Shown here: piece after piece, positions 34,128-43,195 of the stretch
How the letters are laid out: each line of letters begins with the position of its first letter
How positions within the stretch are numbered: position 1 is the first letter of the stretch
DNA from: Pseudorhizobium xiangyangii
GTDB taxonomy: Bacteria; Pseudomonadota; Alphaproteobacteria; Rhizobiales; Rhizobiaceae
Direction: 5' to 3'
Length of the DNA stretch: 64,000 bases
Assembly (NCBI RefSeq): GCF_020531965.1
Contig: NZ_JAJAWH010000002.1
Coordinates: forward strand, 1-64,000
Notes under the pieces: model-generated
Seen by the model: the letters and a program-made list of their open reading frames with translations, nothing else
Databases searched by the model: none
What the model was told of the DNA's origin: nothing
Program-made: the position numbers and the translations under genes

Positions 34128-35350
34128 CCCACTCCAGCTCGGACGTCATCATCATCGGCGGTGGGCCTTCCGGCGTTGCAGCCGCCATCGCAATGCGCAA
34201 GGCGGGCGTAGGAAAGATCACGTTGCTTGAACGCGAGCAGCATCTGGGCGGCGCGACGCGTCACTGCAGCCACTCACCGTTCGGGATGCTCGAGTTCGGT
34301 CGCGTCTATATCGGGTCCGCCTACGGCAAGCGCCTCGAAATGGAGGCCGAAAGATACGATATCGACGTGCGCTATGGCCATTCGGTCGCAAGCCTGGGCG
34401 AAGACGGCCGTCTGCTCGTATCCAGCCACACCGGGTTGGAAACGCTGGCGGCGAAACGCGTGCTTGTTACCACCGGAGTGCGCGAGACCACGCGCGCCGC
34501 GCGTATGGTCACCGGTGATCGTCCCGTCGGTGTCGTGACCACCGGATCGCTTCAGTCCTACGTGGCATTCCACAATCTGATGCCGTTCAGGCGTCCGGTG
34601 ATCGTTGGCTCCGAACTCGTCACCTTGTCCGCGATCTGGACGTGCCTGAGCCACGGCGCCCGCCCGGTTGCAGTACTGGAGCCGGGGCCTCATGCGCTTG
34701 TTGGCGCACCCCTCAACTGGTTTCCGTCGATGATGGGCATCCCGTTCCATCGGAACGCGGAAATCATCGATATTCTTGGGGCTGGTCGCGTCGAATCCGT
34801 AAAAATCAAACGCGGCGATGTGATCGAGACGCTGGAATGCGATGGCGTTCTCTTCTCGGGTCAGTTCACGCCGGAAGCGTCCCTTTTCCAGACGTCCGGA
34901 CTGAACGTGAACTGGGGCAGCGGAGGGCCAGCCGTCGACCAGGACGGACGTTGCGAGAACCCGATCTATTTCGCCGCCGGCAATGTTCTGCGCGCCGTCG
35001 AGACGGGTGGCTGGGCTTTCAGGGAAGGTCGTTCCGTCGGCATGGCCATCGCGTCGGACATCCTGGGCGACGTTTCCGGTACGGCTCCCGTCAAGGTGAC
35101 CTACGACCAACCGATCAAGCTCGTGGTGCCTAACCTCATCCGGAGCGGTACTTCGTTACCCGGCGGTCTCAAGGACTTTCAGCTGCGCTTTGCCCGTTAT
35201 GCCAAGGGGACGCTTTTCTTGACTGTCGATGGGCGCGAGGTCTGGCAGCGCCGCGGTACCTGGCATCCTGAAAAGCGCATCACGGTTACGCGGCCGGACA
35301 AGACCAGATCCGCGGAAAACATACATTTTGGGTTCAGAGGGGAAGGTTGA
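34124..35350 (+). CDS. Pyridine-nucleotide-disulfide-type FAD oxidoreductase (partner of GlpA-like protein)
   Basis: A 408-residue flavoprotein: SDVIIIGGGPSGVAAAIAMR at about 6-25 binds FAD. A second Rossmann motif (RPVIVGSELVTLSAIWTCLS) and the family ending NPIYFAAGNVLRAVETGGWA are present. A C-terminal extension (about 335-405) is unusual for this class. It overlaps the GlpA-like gene by 4 bp and abuts the kinase start directly (TGA then ATG). In clostridial-type glycerol-phosphate clusters the same two flavoproteins occur side by side, so a two-subunit dehydrogenase is inferred. Confidence 0.85.
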   Translation: MTHSSSDVIIIGGGPSGVAAAIAMRKAGVGKITLLEREQHLGGATRHCSHSPFGMLEFGRVYIGSAYGKRLEMEAERYDIDVRYGHSVASLGEDGRLLVSSHTGLETLAAKRVLVTTGVRETTRAARMVTGDRPVGVVTTGSLQSYVAFHNLMPFRRPVIVGSELVTLSAIWTCLSHGARPVAVLEPGPHALVGAPLNWFPSMMGIPFHRNAEIIDILGAGRVESVKIKRGDVIETLECDGVLFSGQFTPEASLFQTSGLNVNWGSGGPAVDQDGRCENPIYFAAGNVLRAVETGGWAFREGRSVGMAIASDILGDVSGTAPVKVTYDQPIKLVVPNLIRSGTSLPGGLKDFQLRFARYAKGTLFLTVDGREVWQRRGTWHPEKRITVTRPDKTRSAENIHFGFRGEG

Positions 35351-36745
35351 ATGCGTATCGCATCGATTGACCAGGGAACGACATCAACGCGTTGTCTTGT
35401 TGTGGAAGACGGTGGCGAATGGCGGATCGTCGCCAGCCGCAAACACGGGCAGGATCATCCGTTCGCGGGTTGGGTCGAACACGACCCGGACGAGTTGCTC
35501 AAGAACATCATGACTGTTCTGGACGCGGCGGGAGAGGTCGATGCGATTGCTATCGCCAATCAGGGCGAGAGCTGCATCGCCTGGGATGCCGAAACCAGGG
35601 CCGCCCTTTCGCCTGTGATCGTCTGGCAGGATGCCCGTACCGCCAAGCAGCTGTCGGAATTGGGAGCTGAAGCGGAGAAGGTCTCGAAACGCATCTGCGG
35701 ACTTCCGCTCGACCCGTATTTTTCCGCCAGCAAACTCGCCTGGCTGCTCCGCAACATACCCAGCATCGCCGAGGCCCATAAGGCGGGTCGCCTGCGACTG
35801 GGAACCACCGACGCCTTCTTCCTCGATAGTCTGGCTGGCGTTTTCGCGACCGACCTCGCCACCGCGTCCCGAACGGGTCTTCTGGACCTGGCGACCGGGC
35901 AATGGAGCGACGAGCTTTGCGCGTTGCATGGCGTGCCCAAGGAGTGCCTGCCCCGCATCGCCGCTGTCGACGAGGGATTCGGCGAGATCAACGGCATCCC
36001 TGTGCGTGCCTCCATCGTGGACCAGCAGGCTGCTCTCTACGGCCATGGCTGCCGTGAACCCGGTGATTGCAAGATCACTTTTGGTACTGGAGCGTTTCTG
36101 CTCGCCGTTGCAGGCGCTGAGCGTCCGCCGCAGGCCGAACTTCTTCCGACTGTCGCGTGGGCGCTTCGTGACAGCGGCACGACCTTCGCCATCGAAGGCG
36201 GCGTCTATGACGCCGGAGCCGCGCTGGAGTGGGCAAGAAATATCGGCCTTTACTCGGCTCTCGAGGAGCTTGGGATTTTTGAAGGACCATCCGCGCTGAG
36301 CCGCGGCATCATCTTCGTGCCCGCTCTATCCGGTCTCGCCGCTCCGTACTGGGATCGGTCGGCTGCACCGCTCTTTATCGGCATGGATCACGCGACCGAC
36401 CGGCGCGACCTTGTTCGGGCCGTGCTCGAAGGCATAGCCATGCTGACGGTGGGGCTGATCGATGCCGCCGCCGAGGTGACGGAACTGGGGCCGGCCATCT
36501 CGATCGACGGCGGCCTCTCACAGAGCGCCTATTTCGCCCAATTTCTGGCATCGGCAAGCAAACGGACCATCACGGTTCCTTCGATGCACGAACTGACTGC
36601 GTTGGGTCTGGCGGAATTCTGCGGCCTGGATGTCAGCGCCGCGAGAGCAAAGCATGAACGGTTCGAACCGGACGGATCTGTGACCGAGGAACACCATGCG
36701 TTGTTTGCCAAGGCCGTCGAGCGTTCGCGCGGCTGGCGAAACTGA
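35351..36745 (+). CDS. FGGY-family carbohydrate kinase (GlpK-like)
   Basis: A 464-residue kinase with the glycerol-kinase N-terminus (RIASIDQGTTSTRCLVVEDG), the WQDARTAKQLSELG stretch and the C-terminal FGGY signature region (ISIDGGLSQSAYFAQFLASA). It phosphorylates a polyol or sugar with ATP in the cytoplasm. It is shorter than typical GlpK (about 500 residues). No glycerol facilitator or sn-glycerol-3-phosphate importer is present here; the operon instead ends with an amino-acid-type permease. That makes glycerol itself an uncertain substrate. Confidence 0.88.
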   Translation: MRIASIDQGTTSTRCLVVEDGGEWRIVASRKHGQDHPFAGWVEHDPDELLKNIMTVLDAAGEVDAIAIANQGESCIAWDAETRAALSPVIVWQDARTAKQLSELGAEAEKVSKRICGLPLDPYFSASKLAWLLRNIPSIAEAHKAGRLRLGTTDAFFLDSLAGVFATDLATASRTGLLDLATGQWSDELCALHGVPKECLPRIAAVDEGFGEINGIPVRASIVDQQAALYGHGCREPGDCKITFGTGAFLLAVAGAERPPQAELLPTVAWALRDSGTTFAIEGGVYDAGAALEWARNIGLYSALEELGIFEGPSALSRGIIFVPALSGLAAPYWDRSAAPLFIGMDHATDRRDLVRAVLEGIAMLTVGLIDAAAEVTELGPAISIDGGLSQSAYFAQFLASASKRTITVPSMHELTALGLAEFCGLDVSAARAKHERFEPDGSVTEEHHALFAKAVERSRGWRN

Positions 36746-36780
36746 CCTTCCAACGAGTATACGAACAACTGGAGAACACC

Positions 36781-37140
36781 GTGCGAAAGATTTTTCTCGC
36801 TGGCCCTTACGGCCACGCTGACCGTGAAGTCGTGGAGAGACGCTTCCAGGAAGCAAACGCAGTGGCCGCGAAGATTGCTCGAAGCGGATCGACGGTCTTC
36901 AGCCAGATTTCAATGTCCCATCCCATCAACGGCTGCCTGACCGATCTCGACAAGGCGGGCATCGGCAAGCTCTGGGCTCCGATCGACCAGGTTTTCATGG
37001 AGGCCATGGACGAGATCATCGTGATTGACGGACCCGGCTGGCAGGAAAGCGCCGGGGTCAAGCGGGAAATGGAATTTTTCCAATCCAAGGGGCTCCGCGT
37101 CAGCCTCTGGAGCGAAGTCGAAGGCGAATTCGCCAACTGA
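36781..37140 (+). CDS. DUF1937 family protein (nucleoside 2-deoxyribosyltransferase-like fold)
   Basis: A 119-residue protein starting at GTG. The N-terminal KIFLAGPYGHADREVVERRF and the central ISMSHPINGCLTD and MDEIIVIDGPGWQESAGVKR match DUF1937. Its fold is related to nucleoside 2-deoxyribosyltransferases (the D-x-GW-S and E residues are in place). A glycosyl-bond or phosphosugar role is possible but unproven. It lies 35 bp after the kinase and 28 bp before the permease, inside the same operon, which is unusual company for this family. Confidence 0.8.
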   Translation: MRKIFLAGPYGHADREVVERRFQEANAVAAKIARSGSTVFSQISMSHPINGCLTDLDKAGIGKLWAPIDQVFMEAMDEIIVIDGPGWQESAGVKREMEFFQSKGLRVSLWSEVEGEFAN

Positions 37141-37168
37141 CGCTCGACGTGAACAAGAGGGGAATAAT

Positions 37169-38668
37169 ATGTCAACGGTTACCAGAGCCGGCTCCGCGCC
37201 GGGACTAACTGATCATGATCACCTGAAACGCGATGTCACTCCGTTTCAATCTTTCGCAGTGGCTTTCGGCTTCGTATCGATTGCGACAGGCATTTTCACC
37301 GCCTACGGCGCCATGTTGTCGACATCGGGGCCGATAGGCATCTGGACATGGCCTGTCGTGGTCATCGGCCAGCTGATGGTCGCTTTGATCATCGGCTCGC
37401 TCGCGGCCCGCATCCCGGTCACCGGGTACATCTACCAGTGGGCATCGCGCCTCACCAATCCGGTCTTCGGCTGGATCATGGGCTGGATCGGATTTACGTT
37501 CCTCGCCGTGGTCCTTTGCGCCGTGGATTACACCATCGCTTCCACGGTTCTGCCCGTCCTGCTCAATTACGAGGGAACTGCGGCCAACGCCTGGTGGATC
37601 ACCAGCTTGGTGATCGTCCTGCAGGCGATCATGATCGCGTTCTCCACGAAGTTCACGCAGAAGTTCAACGCGGTCGCCGTGACGATCCAGCTCGTCGGGA
37701 TGATCGGACTGGTCGTCCTGCTGTTCGCCGTCGGTGCATTCAATAACGAACTCGACTTCTCGAACCTGTTCAGCACAGGCAACGTGGCGCAGGAAGGCTA
37801 TTATTCCTTCGGCGGCCTCACGAGCGTCGGTCCCTGGATCATGGCCACGCTCCTCGGTGCGTTCACCATTGTCGGCTTCGAGTCCGCGGCGAACCTCGCC
37901 GAGGAAACGCGCGATCCGGCGCGGGTGGTTCCGAAAGCCATGTGGCAGGCGGTCCTTAGCCTCGGCATCATCGGGATGTTTTTCCTCGTTGCCATCACCG
38001 CGCTGCTGGGTGATCCGACACTGCTCGGTGGTTCGGCCACGCCTATTGCCGACGTCATCACCCGCGTTCTCGGACCGATCCTGGGCAACCTCCTGCTCGT
38101 GCTCGTGGTCATCTCGATCTTCTCCTGCGGCCTGGTCATCCTCCTCAGCGGGACACGTCTCGTCTGGGCAATGTCGCGCGACGAGCGGTTCCCCGGTTGG
38201 CAGCTGTGGCACCGGATTCATCCGACCCTGAAGACGCCGGTCAATTCGACGATCTTCGTTGCGGTCGTTGGGCAGGTGATCCTCGCCCTGTTCTCGCAGC
38301 AGACCGACGCCCTGTTCGCGCTCTTCTCCGCTGCGACGCTCCTGCCGGCCATCATCTACGCGGTGACCGTTGGTATCTATGCGCTCAAGCGGAAGAACCT
38401 GCCGCCGAGCCAGGGCTTCCGCCTCGGCGCCTGGGAGACCCCGGTTCTGATCGTGGCCATTGCCTGGCTGGTATTCGAACTGGCTATCTTCCGGGATGCG
38501 TCCTTCGCCAAGCCCTGGTCCTACGTGGCGATCATGTTTGCGATCGGCGCAGTTTACCTGGTGTTCCTGCTGGCAACACGAGGTGGTGCAAAGGCGCTCA
38601 AAATGCCTGACCTGATCGAGGTCGACGCGATCCTTGACGCCGACAAGGGCGCGGAACTGTCGCGCTAA
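37169..38668 (+). CDS. APC-superfamily amino-acid/amine permease
   Basis: A 499-residue inner-membrane transporter with about twelve helices. The APC signature region lies near the N-terminus (FQSFAVAFGFVSIATGIFTA), and GFESAANLAEETRDPARVVP (about 240) is typical of the amino acid-choline transporter-like subgroup. AAGAGGGGA precedes ATG 37169. It closes the GlpA/kinase operon and suggests uptake of an amino-alcohol or amino-acid-like compound. A 11-bp hairpin follows. Confidence 0.9.
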   Translation: MSTVTRAGSAPGLTDHDHLKRDVTPFQSFAVAFGFVSIATGIFTAYGAMLSTSGPIGIWTWPVVVIGQLMVALIIGSLAARIPVTGYIYQWASRLTNPVFGWIMGWIGFTFLAVVLCAVDYTIASTVLPVLLNYEGTAANAWWITSLVIVLQAIMIAFSTKFTQKFNAVAVTIQLVGMIGLVVLLFAVGAFNNELDFSNLFSTGNVAQEGYYSFGGLTSVGPWIMATLLGAFTIVGFESAANLAEETRDPARVVPKAMWQAVLSLGIIGMFFLVAITALLGDPTLLGGSATPIADVITRVLGPILGNLLLVLVVISIFSCGLVILLSGTRLVWAMSRDERFPGWQLWHRIHPTLKTPVNSTIFVAVVGQVILALFSQQTDALFALFSAATLLPAIIYAVTVGIYALKRKNLPPSQGFRLGAWETPVLIVAIAWLVFELAIFRDASFAKPWSYVAIMFAIGAVYLVFLLATRGGAKALKMPDLIEVDAILDADKGAELSR

Positions 38669-38678
38669 ACGGCCTTAT

Positions 38679-38709
38679 CCAAAGCCGGCATCTAGCACGC
38701 CGGCTTTGG
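38679..38709. terminator. Bidirectional hairpin between converging operons
   Basis: Perfect arms CCAAAGCCGGC (38679-38689) and GCCGGCTTTGG (38699-38709) around a 9-nt loop, 11 bp after the permease stop and 11 bp before the end of the converging formylglycine-enzyme gene. There is no long T tail, but the TTT within the arm is usual for high-GC terminators. Confidence 0.7.
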
Positions 38710-38719
38710 ACCCATGAAG

Positions 38720-39655
38720 TCAACGTTGAGGGCTTGTGGCGTAGCAGAGACGAAAGCCCGTGTTGCTGGTCGACGATTCAGCGCTCATGGCGGAGCGGGC
38801 GGCTATCCTGTAGCGATAGCAATAACTTCTGTGACACAGGAACGACCCGCCCTTGATCACCTTGTCCCGGGTTTTGGCGGCCTGCTCGTTGCGTTGCCGC
38901 GCCAGTTTGCCGACCGAACGCACCTTGAACGGTTCGGCAGTCCACTCCCACACATTGCCGGCCATGCCAAACAAGCCGGCACCATTCGGCGCAAACGCAT
39001 CGACCGGTGAAGCGCCCGTAAATCCGTCGAGCGCGCTGTTGTAGCTCGGAAAGCGACCCTGCCAGATGTTGCAGTGGATCGTGCTGTCGTCGGGCTCTTC
39101 GTCACCCCAGGGGAAACGGGGATCAGCCAATCCGCCACGCGCGGCGTGTTCCCATTCCGCTTCGGTCGGAAGGCGCCCGCCACTCCATGCGGCGAAGGCT
39201 TGCGCATCGTTCCATGAGACCTGCACGACAGGATGGTTCCCCCGTTCGACGACACTGCTCAGCGGACCCTCCGGCGCATGCCAGCAGGCTCCGTCGACAC
39301 GCACCCACCACGGGATCTGGTCGCCGACAGGAGAGTGGATGGCGCCGTCCGGCAGTAAATCGATGAAGACAGGCGACCAACCGTAGCGTTCGGCATCGGT
39401 CACATATCCCGTTGCATCCACGAAGGCAGAGAACCGCGCGTTGGTGACGGTCGTGACCTCAAGCTCGAAAGCCTGCAGCTTGACGGCTCGGCGCGGCCCC
39501 TCGCCATCCTGAGGCAATTCCGGCCTGTCTGTTCCCACATGACTGCCCCCGGCGTCAAAGCTCGCTCGAGGAACATGCTTCACAGGACCGCTGGCGGCAT
39601 CGGCGGAGAACGGCTTTGATGCGGGGCGGGCCTGGGAGCCGATGCAGCAATTCAT
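38720..39655 (-). CDS. Formylglycine-generating enzyme (sulfatase activator)
   Basis: A 311-residue SUMF1/FGE-fold enzyme that oxidises the CxPxR cysteine of sulfatases to formylglycine. The diagnostic active site KGGSFLCHRSYCYRYR is intact, with Cys274 and Cys279, which separates true FGE from the many FGE-fold proteins lacking both. Other family motifs are RLPTEAEWEHAARGG and GLFGMAGNVWEWT. No signal peptide, so it acts on a cytoplasmic client. It lies 117 bp downstream of a sulfatase with CTPSR on the same strand, an exact functional pair. Confidence 0.94.
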   Translation of the reverse strand: MNCCIGSQARPASKPFSADAASGPVKHVPRASFDAGGSHVGTDRPELPQDGEGPRRAVKLQAFELEVTTVTNARFSAFVDATGYVTDAERYGWSPVFIDLLPDGAIHSPVGDQIPWWVRVDGACWHAPEGPLSSVVERGNHPVVQVSWNDAQAFAAWSGGRLPTEAEWEHAARGGLADPRFPWGDEEPDDSTIHCNIWQGRFPSYNSALDGFTGASPVDAFAPNGAGLFGMAGNVWEWTAEPFKVRSVGKLARQRNEQAAKTRDKVIKGGSFLCHRSYCYRYRIAARSAMSAESSTSNTGFRLCYATSPQR

Positions 39656-39772
39656 GACCTGGGACCATTCGACATTCAGATTTCGGGCATCCTCTAGCTG
39701 TATCCGCGTCCCGAGGGAATATGGTGAAAATCGCTCATTTCCGCGTCGCGAAACCCTGAATGTCGATTGGTT

Positions 39773-41335
39773 CTATGCTTCCACAACCAGTTTTCGCAAG
39801 CCGGCAAGCACGGCTGCACTGTCATGCTCCGGGATATCCCCGATCTCGGTCATCTTGGCGTCGAGCTTGGCAAGCATTTGCGCGAAGATGTTGGCGAGGG
39901 CTGGGTCATTGGCCCGGTTGTGAAGCTCGGACGGGTCCGCCTCGCAATCGAAAAGCTCCCACTCGGGCGGCTCGTCGCCACTATAGGCTCCAAGCTGGTC
40001 AAGCGGATCATTGTACCAGTAGATCAGCTTGTATCGACCATCGCGCACCCCGTAGTGAGCAAAGGCGTTGTGAAATTCGTCCTTGTGCATCCAGTAGCGG
40101 TGGTAGGCGACGCGCTGCGGGTCATCGGGGGATGTCTGTTCGAGCGCCCCGCGCATGCTTTCGCCCTGCATGTAGGTGGGCTTCGTCAGTCCCGCATAGT
40201 CCAGAAACGTCGGTGCGAAATCGACATTGGTCACGATCACGTCCGATTTCGTGCCGGGCTCGATGCCTGCGGGATACCGGACGAGGAATGGCATCTGCAG
40301 CGATTCCTCGTACATGAACCGCTTGTCGAACCAGCCGTGCTCGCCGAGGAAGAAACCCTGATCGGACGTGTAGATAACGATGGTGTTCTCGGTCAGCCCC
40401 TCGGCGTCGAGATAGTCGAGAAGCCTTCCAACGTTTTCGTCCACGGCAGCGATCGTCTGCAGGTAGCGCATCATGTAACGCTGGTATTTGAACAGATCCA
40501 GTTCATGCGGGTCGGTGAAGACATGAACTTCGCCGGTGTTTACGTCGATCAGCCGCAGCTCCTGGCCGGCGGTGATCCCGGGGACCTTGCGGTGCGGCCA
40601 GCCCGGCAGGAGAAGTTCGCCGATCTCGTCGCCGCCTTCGGGCTGCACCAGTCCCAGGTCCTTGTAGGTCATGTCCGACCTGATGCGCATCTTGGCAGCG
40701 GCAGCGGCAGCGGCGCGGTTCGCGTAGTCGTCGCCAAACGTTTCAGGGACGGGCAAATTCCCGTCGGCATAGAGATGGCGGTGGCGCGGATGAGGCTCGA
40801 AACTGCGGTGCGGCGCCTTGTGGTGGCACATCAGGAAGAAGGGGCGATCGGCGTTGCGCCGGCTCAGGAAATCCAGGCATTTGTCCGTGATGATGTCGGT
40901 GGCGTAGCCCTGTTCCGCACTCGGACCATTGCGGTCGAGCATGACCGGATCGAAATAGTCGCCCTGGCCCGGCAAGACGGACCATTCGTCGAAACCGGTG
41001 GGCTCGTGTGCCGCGCCTTCCCCCAGGTGCCATTTGCCGAAAATCGCGGTCTGATAGCCGTCGGCACGCAGGTGCTTGGCGACGTTCGGCAGGCGGTTGT
41101 CGATATGGGTGTCGAGCGTGGTGACCAGATTGACGTGATTGTAGGTGCCGGTCAGAATTGCCGCGCGACTGGGCGTGCAGATCGAGTTGGTCACATAGCA
41201 TCGGTCGAGGCGCATTCCGCCATCGGCTATGCGGTCGATGTTGGGAGTGCTGTTGAGACCGGAGCCGTAGGCGGAAACCGCCCTGGCTGCATGGTCGTCC
41301 GACATGATGAACAGGATGTTCGGCTTCTGGGTCAT
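39773..41335 (-). CDS. Cytoplasmic type I sulfatase (CTPSR, formylglycine-dependent)
   Basis: A 520-residue alkaline-phosphatase-superfamily sulfatase. The metal-site start is KPNILFIMSDDHAARAV. The modification motif is CTPSRAAILTG with Cys53 as the formylglycine precursor, followed by GKWHLGEG near 95. A late YTSDQGFFLGEHGWFDK carries metal ligands. No signal peptide is visible, so the sulfate ester must be imported before hydrolysis. It resembles sulfatases acting on sulfated sugars or choline sulfate; the substrate is not assignable. Start MTQKPN is chosen by family alignment, and its ribosome site is weak. Confidence 0.93.
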   Translation of the reverse strand: MTQKPNILFIMSDDHAARAVSAYGSGLNSTPNIDRIADGGMRLDRCYVTNSICTPSRAAILTGTYNHVNLVTTLDTHIDNRLPNVAKHLRADGYQTAIFGKWHLGEGAAHEPTGFDEWSVLPGQGDYFDPVMLDRNGPSAEQGYATDIITDKCLDFLSRRNADRPFFLMCHHKAPHRSFEPHPRHRHLYADGNLPVPETFGDDYANRAAAAAAAKMRIRSDMTYKDLGLVQPEGGDEIGELLLPGWPHRKVPGITAGQELRLIDVNTGEVHVFTDPHELDLFKYQRYMMRYLQTIAAVDENVGRLLDYLDAEGLTENTIVIYTSDQGFFLGEHGWFDKRFMYEESLQMPFLVRYPAGIEPGTKSDVIVTNVDFAPTFLDYAGLTKPTYMQGESMRGALEQTSPDDPQRVAYHRYWMHKDEFHNAFAHYGVRDGRYKLIYWYNDPLDQLGAYSGDEPPEWELFDCEADPSELHNRANDPALANIFAQMLAKLDAKMTEIGDIPEHDSAAVLAGLRKLVVEA

Positions 41336-41393
41336 TCGGGGCTCGCTGAAAAGTGCCCGACGCATCGCGAAGAGTTGCGTCGGGCCATGGAGA

Positions 41394-42380
41394 CTAATTG
41401 CCGGCGTAGAGGTCAGCCAGGTAGTAGTCTTTCGGGTCGAGAGGGTTCTGCAGCTTGCCGAAAGCGACGAACTGTTCGTTCAGGCCCGTCAGCCAGCTTG
41501 CCACCGTGCCATCCTTCGTGGCGGCGACTAGCTCGGCCGACGTCAGGAACTGGCCGTTCTGGCTTTCCGTCACAAGAGGCTCGGCGGGAACACCGAGGAA
41601 CTTGGCGGTGATCTCGACCGAGCGCGGCACGTCCGCAGCGCGATAGTCGTTGGCGTCTTTCATGACGGCAATGAACTTCTTCACCATCTCCGGATCCTGG
41701 TCAGCCACTTCGTTGCGCGCCACAAAGGCTGACGGGAAGGAGTTGGCCGGATAGAAGTCCGCGCTCTTGGCAACCTCAACGAGATCCGGGATCGTCTTCT
41801 TGATGATGCCTACCAGCGGATACCAAATTCCCGCTGCATCGATCTGTTTCGAGGCGAAAGCCGAAACGACTGTCGGCGGGTCCATTTTGATGACTTCGAC
41901 ATCGGAGAGCTGCATGCCTGCCTTTGCCAACGCCAACCGCAGCAGCATGTCGCCGGAGGTGCCCTCGGGCACGCCGATCTTCTTGCCCTTCAGGTCCGCC
42001 ATGGTGTTGAAACCGGCCTGGGCGATGACGCGGTCCGACAGACCCAAGGCGTTCATGGCGACAAGCTTGGCTTTACCGGTGGCGGGGAGCCAGAGAGCGC
42101 CTGGGCCAACATAGCCGAAGTCGAGGCTGCCAGCGCCAAGGGCCTGGATCTGGATCGGGCCATTGGTGAAGACCTTGAGGTCGGGCTCAAGGCCATGCTT
42201 TGCCCAAAGGTCCTGATCGCTCGCGATGGCCGTCAGGCTTGTGCCGAAATAGTCGGCAATGTAGCCCACTCTCACAGGCGTGGCCTGCGCGAATGCGCTG
42301 CGCGTTGTCAGCATGGCGGCGGGGGCAGCCAGCGCTCCGGCTGTGGCTGTAGCAAGGAAATGGCGTCTGGTCAGTTTCAT
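41394..42380 (-). CDS. ABC substrate-binding protein, TauA/SsuA/AtsR type
   Basis: A 328-residue periplasmic binding protein with a twin-arginine-like signal (LTRRHFLATATAGALAAPAA). The NMT1/SsuA fold has VRVGYIADYFGTSLTAIASD at the mature start and KKIGVPEGTSGDMLLRLALA near 140. This class binds sulfonates, sulfate esters, nitrate or thiamine precursors. Its ATG overlaps the ATPase stop by 4 bp. With the sulfatase 58 bp downstream, a sulfate ester ligand is the best inference. Confidence 0.9.
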   Translation of the reverse strand: MKLTRRHFLATATAGALAAPAAMLTTRSAFAQATPVRVGYIADYFGTSLTAIASDQDLWAKHGLEPDLKVFTNGPIQIQALGAGSLDFGYVGPGALWLPATGKAKLVAMNALGLSDRVIAQAGFNTMADLKGKKIGVPEGTSGDMLLRLALAKAGMQLSDVEVIKMDPPTVVSAFASKQIDAAGIWYPLVGIIKKTIPDLVEVAKSADFYPANSFPSAFVARNEVADQDPEMVKKFIAVMKDANDYRAADVPRSVEITAKFLGVPAEPLVTESQNGQFLTSAELVAATKDGTVASWLTGLNEQFVAFGKLQNPLDPKDYYLADLYAGN

Positions 42381-43195
42381 GTCAGGGGTTCCTCCTCTTG
42401 TATGTGCAGATCGACGTGGGGTTTCTGATGGTAAACGGCATGCCAGACCTGGTTGCGAATTTCCGCGAACTCGGGTGACAGGCGCATTTCTTCTGTGCGC
42501 GGGTAGGGAAGATCGACCGGGATGATCTTGTGGAGCCGGCCGGGCCGCGCAGCCATGACGATGACGCGATTGGCGAGATAGACGGCCTCGTCCACATCAT
42601 GCGTGATGAAGATGACGGTGCGCCGCTCACGGGTCCAAGTATCGAGCAGCTGATCCTGCATGCCGACGCGTGTCAATGCATCGAGCGCACCGAAGGGTTC
42701 ATCCATGAGCAGGATCGTCGGGTTGACGGCGTAGGCGCGTGCAATGGCGCATCGCTGCTTCATGCCACCCGACAGGGTCTTGGGAAGTGCGTCGGCGAAG
42801 TCGGTCAATCCGACCAGACTGATGAAGTGATCCGATATGCGCCTGCGCTCCGCAGCGGAAGTGCCCTTGATGCGAAGACCGAACTCCACGTTCTGGCGAA
42901 CCGTCAGCCACGGGAACAGCGCGTATTGCTGAAAGATGACGCCCCGTTCGGGGCCGGGGCCGACAACGCTCTTGCCATCGACAAGCACTCTTCCGTCGGA
43001 CACGTCGGTAAGGCCCGCCGCAATGTTCATCGCCGTCGACTTGCCGCAGCCCGACGGGCCGACCACCGTCACGAATTCACCGTCGGCAATGTCCAGTGAA
43101 AGACGATCCAGTGCGAGGAACGACCTGTCGCCCTCGCCGTAGCGACGGCTGACGTTCTGGAACGATATTTTGGCGTTGGTCTGGGGTGATGTCAT
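42377..43195 (-). CDS. ABC transporter ATP-binding protein, TauB/SsuB type
   Basis: A 272-residue ATPase: Walker A VVGPSGCGKSTAMN (about 50-63), signature LSGGMKQRCAIARAYA (about 145-160), Walker B ILLMDEPFGALDAL and switch FITHDVDEAVYLANRV. I start at ATG 43195, which overlaps the permease stop (TGATG); a start 18 bp upstream lies inside the permease gene. It energises the adjacent permease for organosulfur import. Confidence 0.93.
   Translation of the reverse strand: MTSPQTNAKISFQNVSRRYGEGDRSFLALDRLSLDIADGEFVTVVGPSGCGKSTAMNIAAGLTDVSDGRVLVDGKSVVGPGPERGVIFQQYALFPWLTVRQNVEFGLRIKGTSAAERRRISDHFISLVGLTDFADALPKTLSGGMKQRCAIARAYAVNPTILLMDEPFGALDALTRVGMQDQLLDTWTRERRTVIFITHDVDEAVYLANRVIVMAARPGRLHKIIPVDLPYPRTEEMRLSPEFAEIRNQVWHAVYHQKPHVDLHIQEEEPLT

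Noticed and set aside
39767-41611. 614-codon plus-strand open frame opposite the sulfatase
   Set aside because: The minus strand encodes a sulfatase with all motifs; this frame has no recognisable domain.
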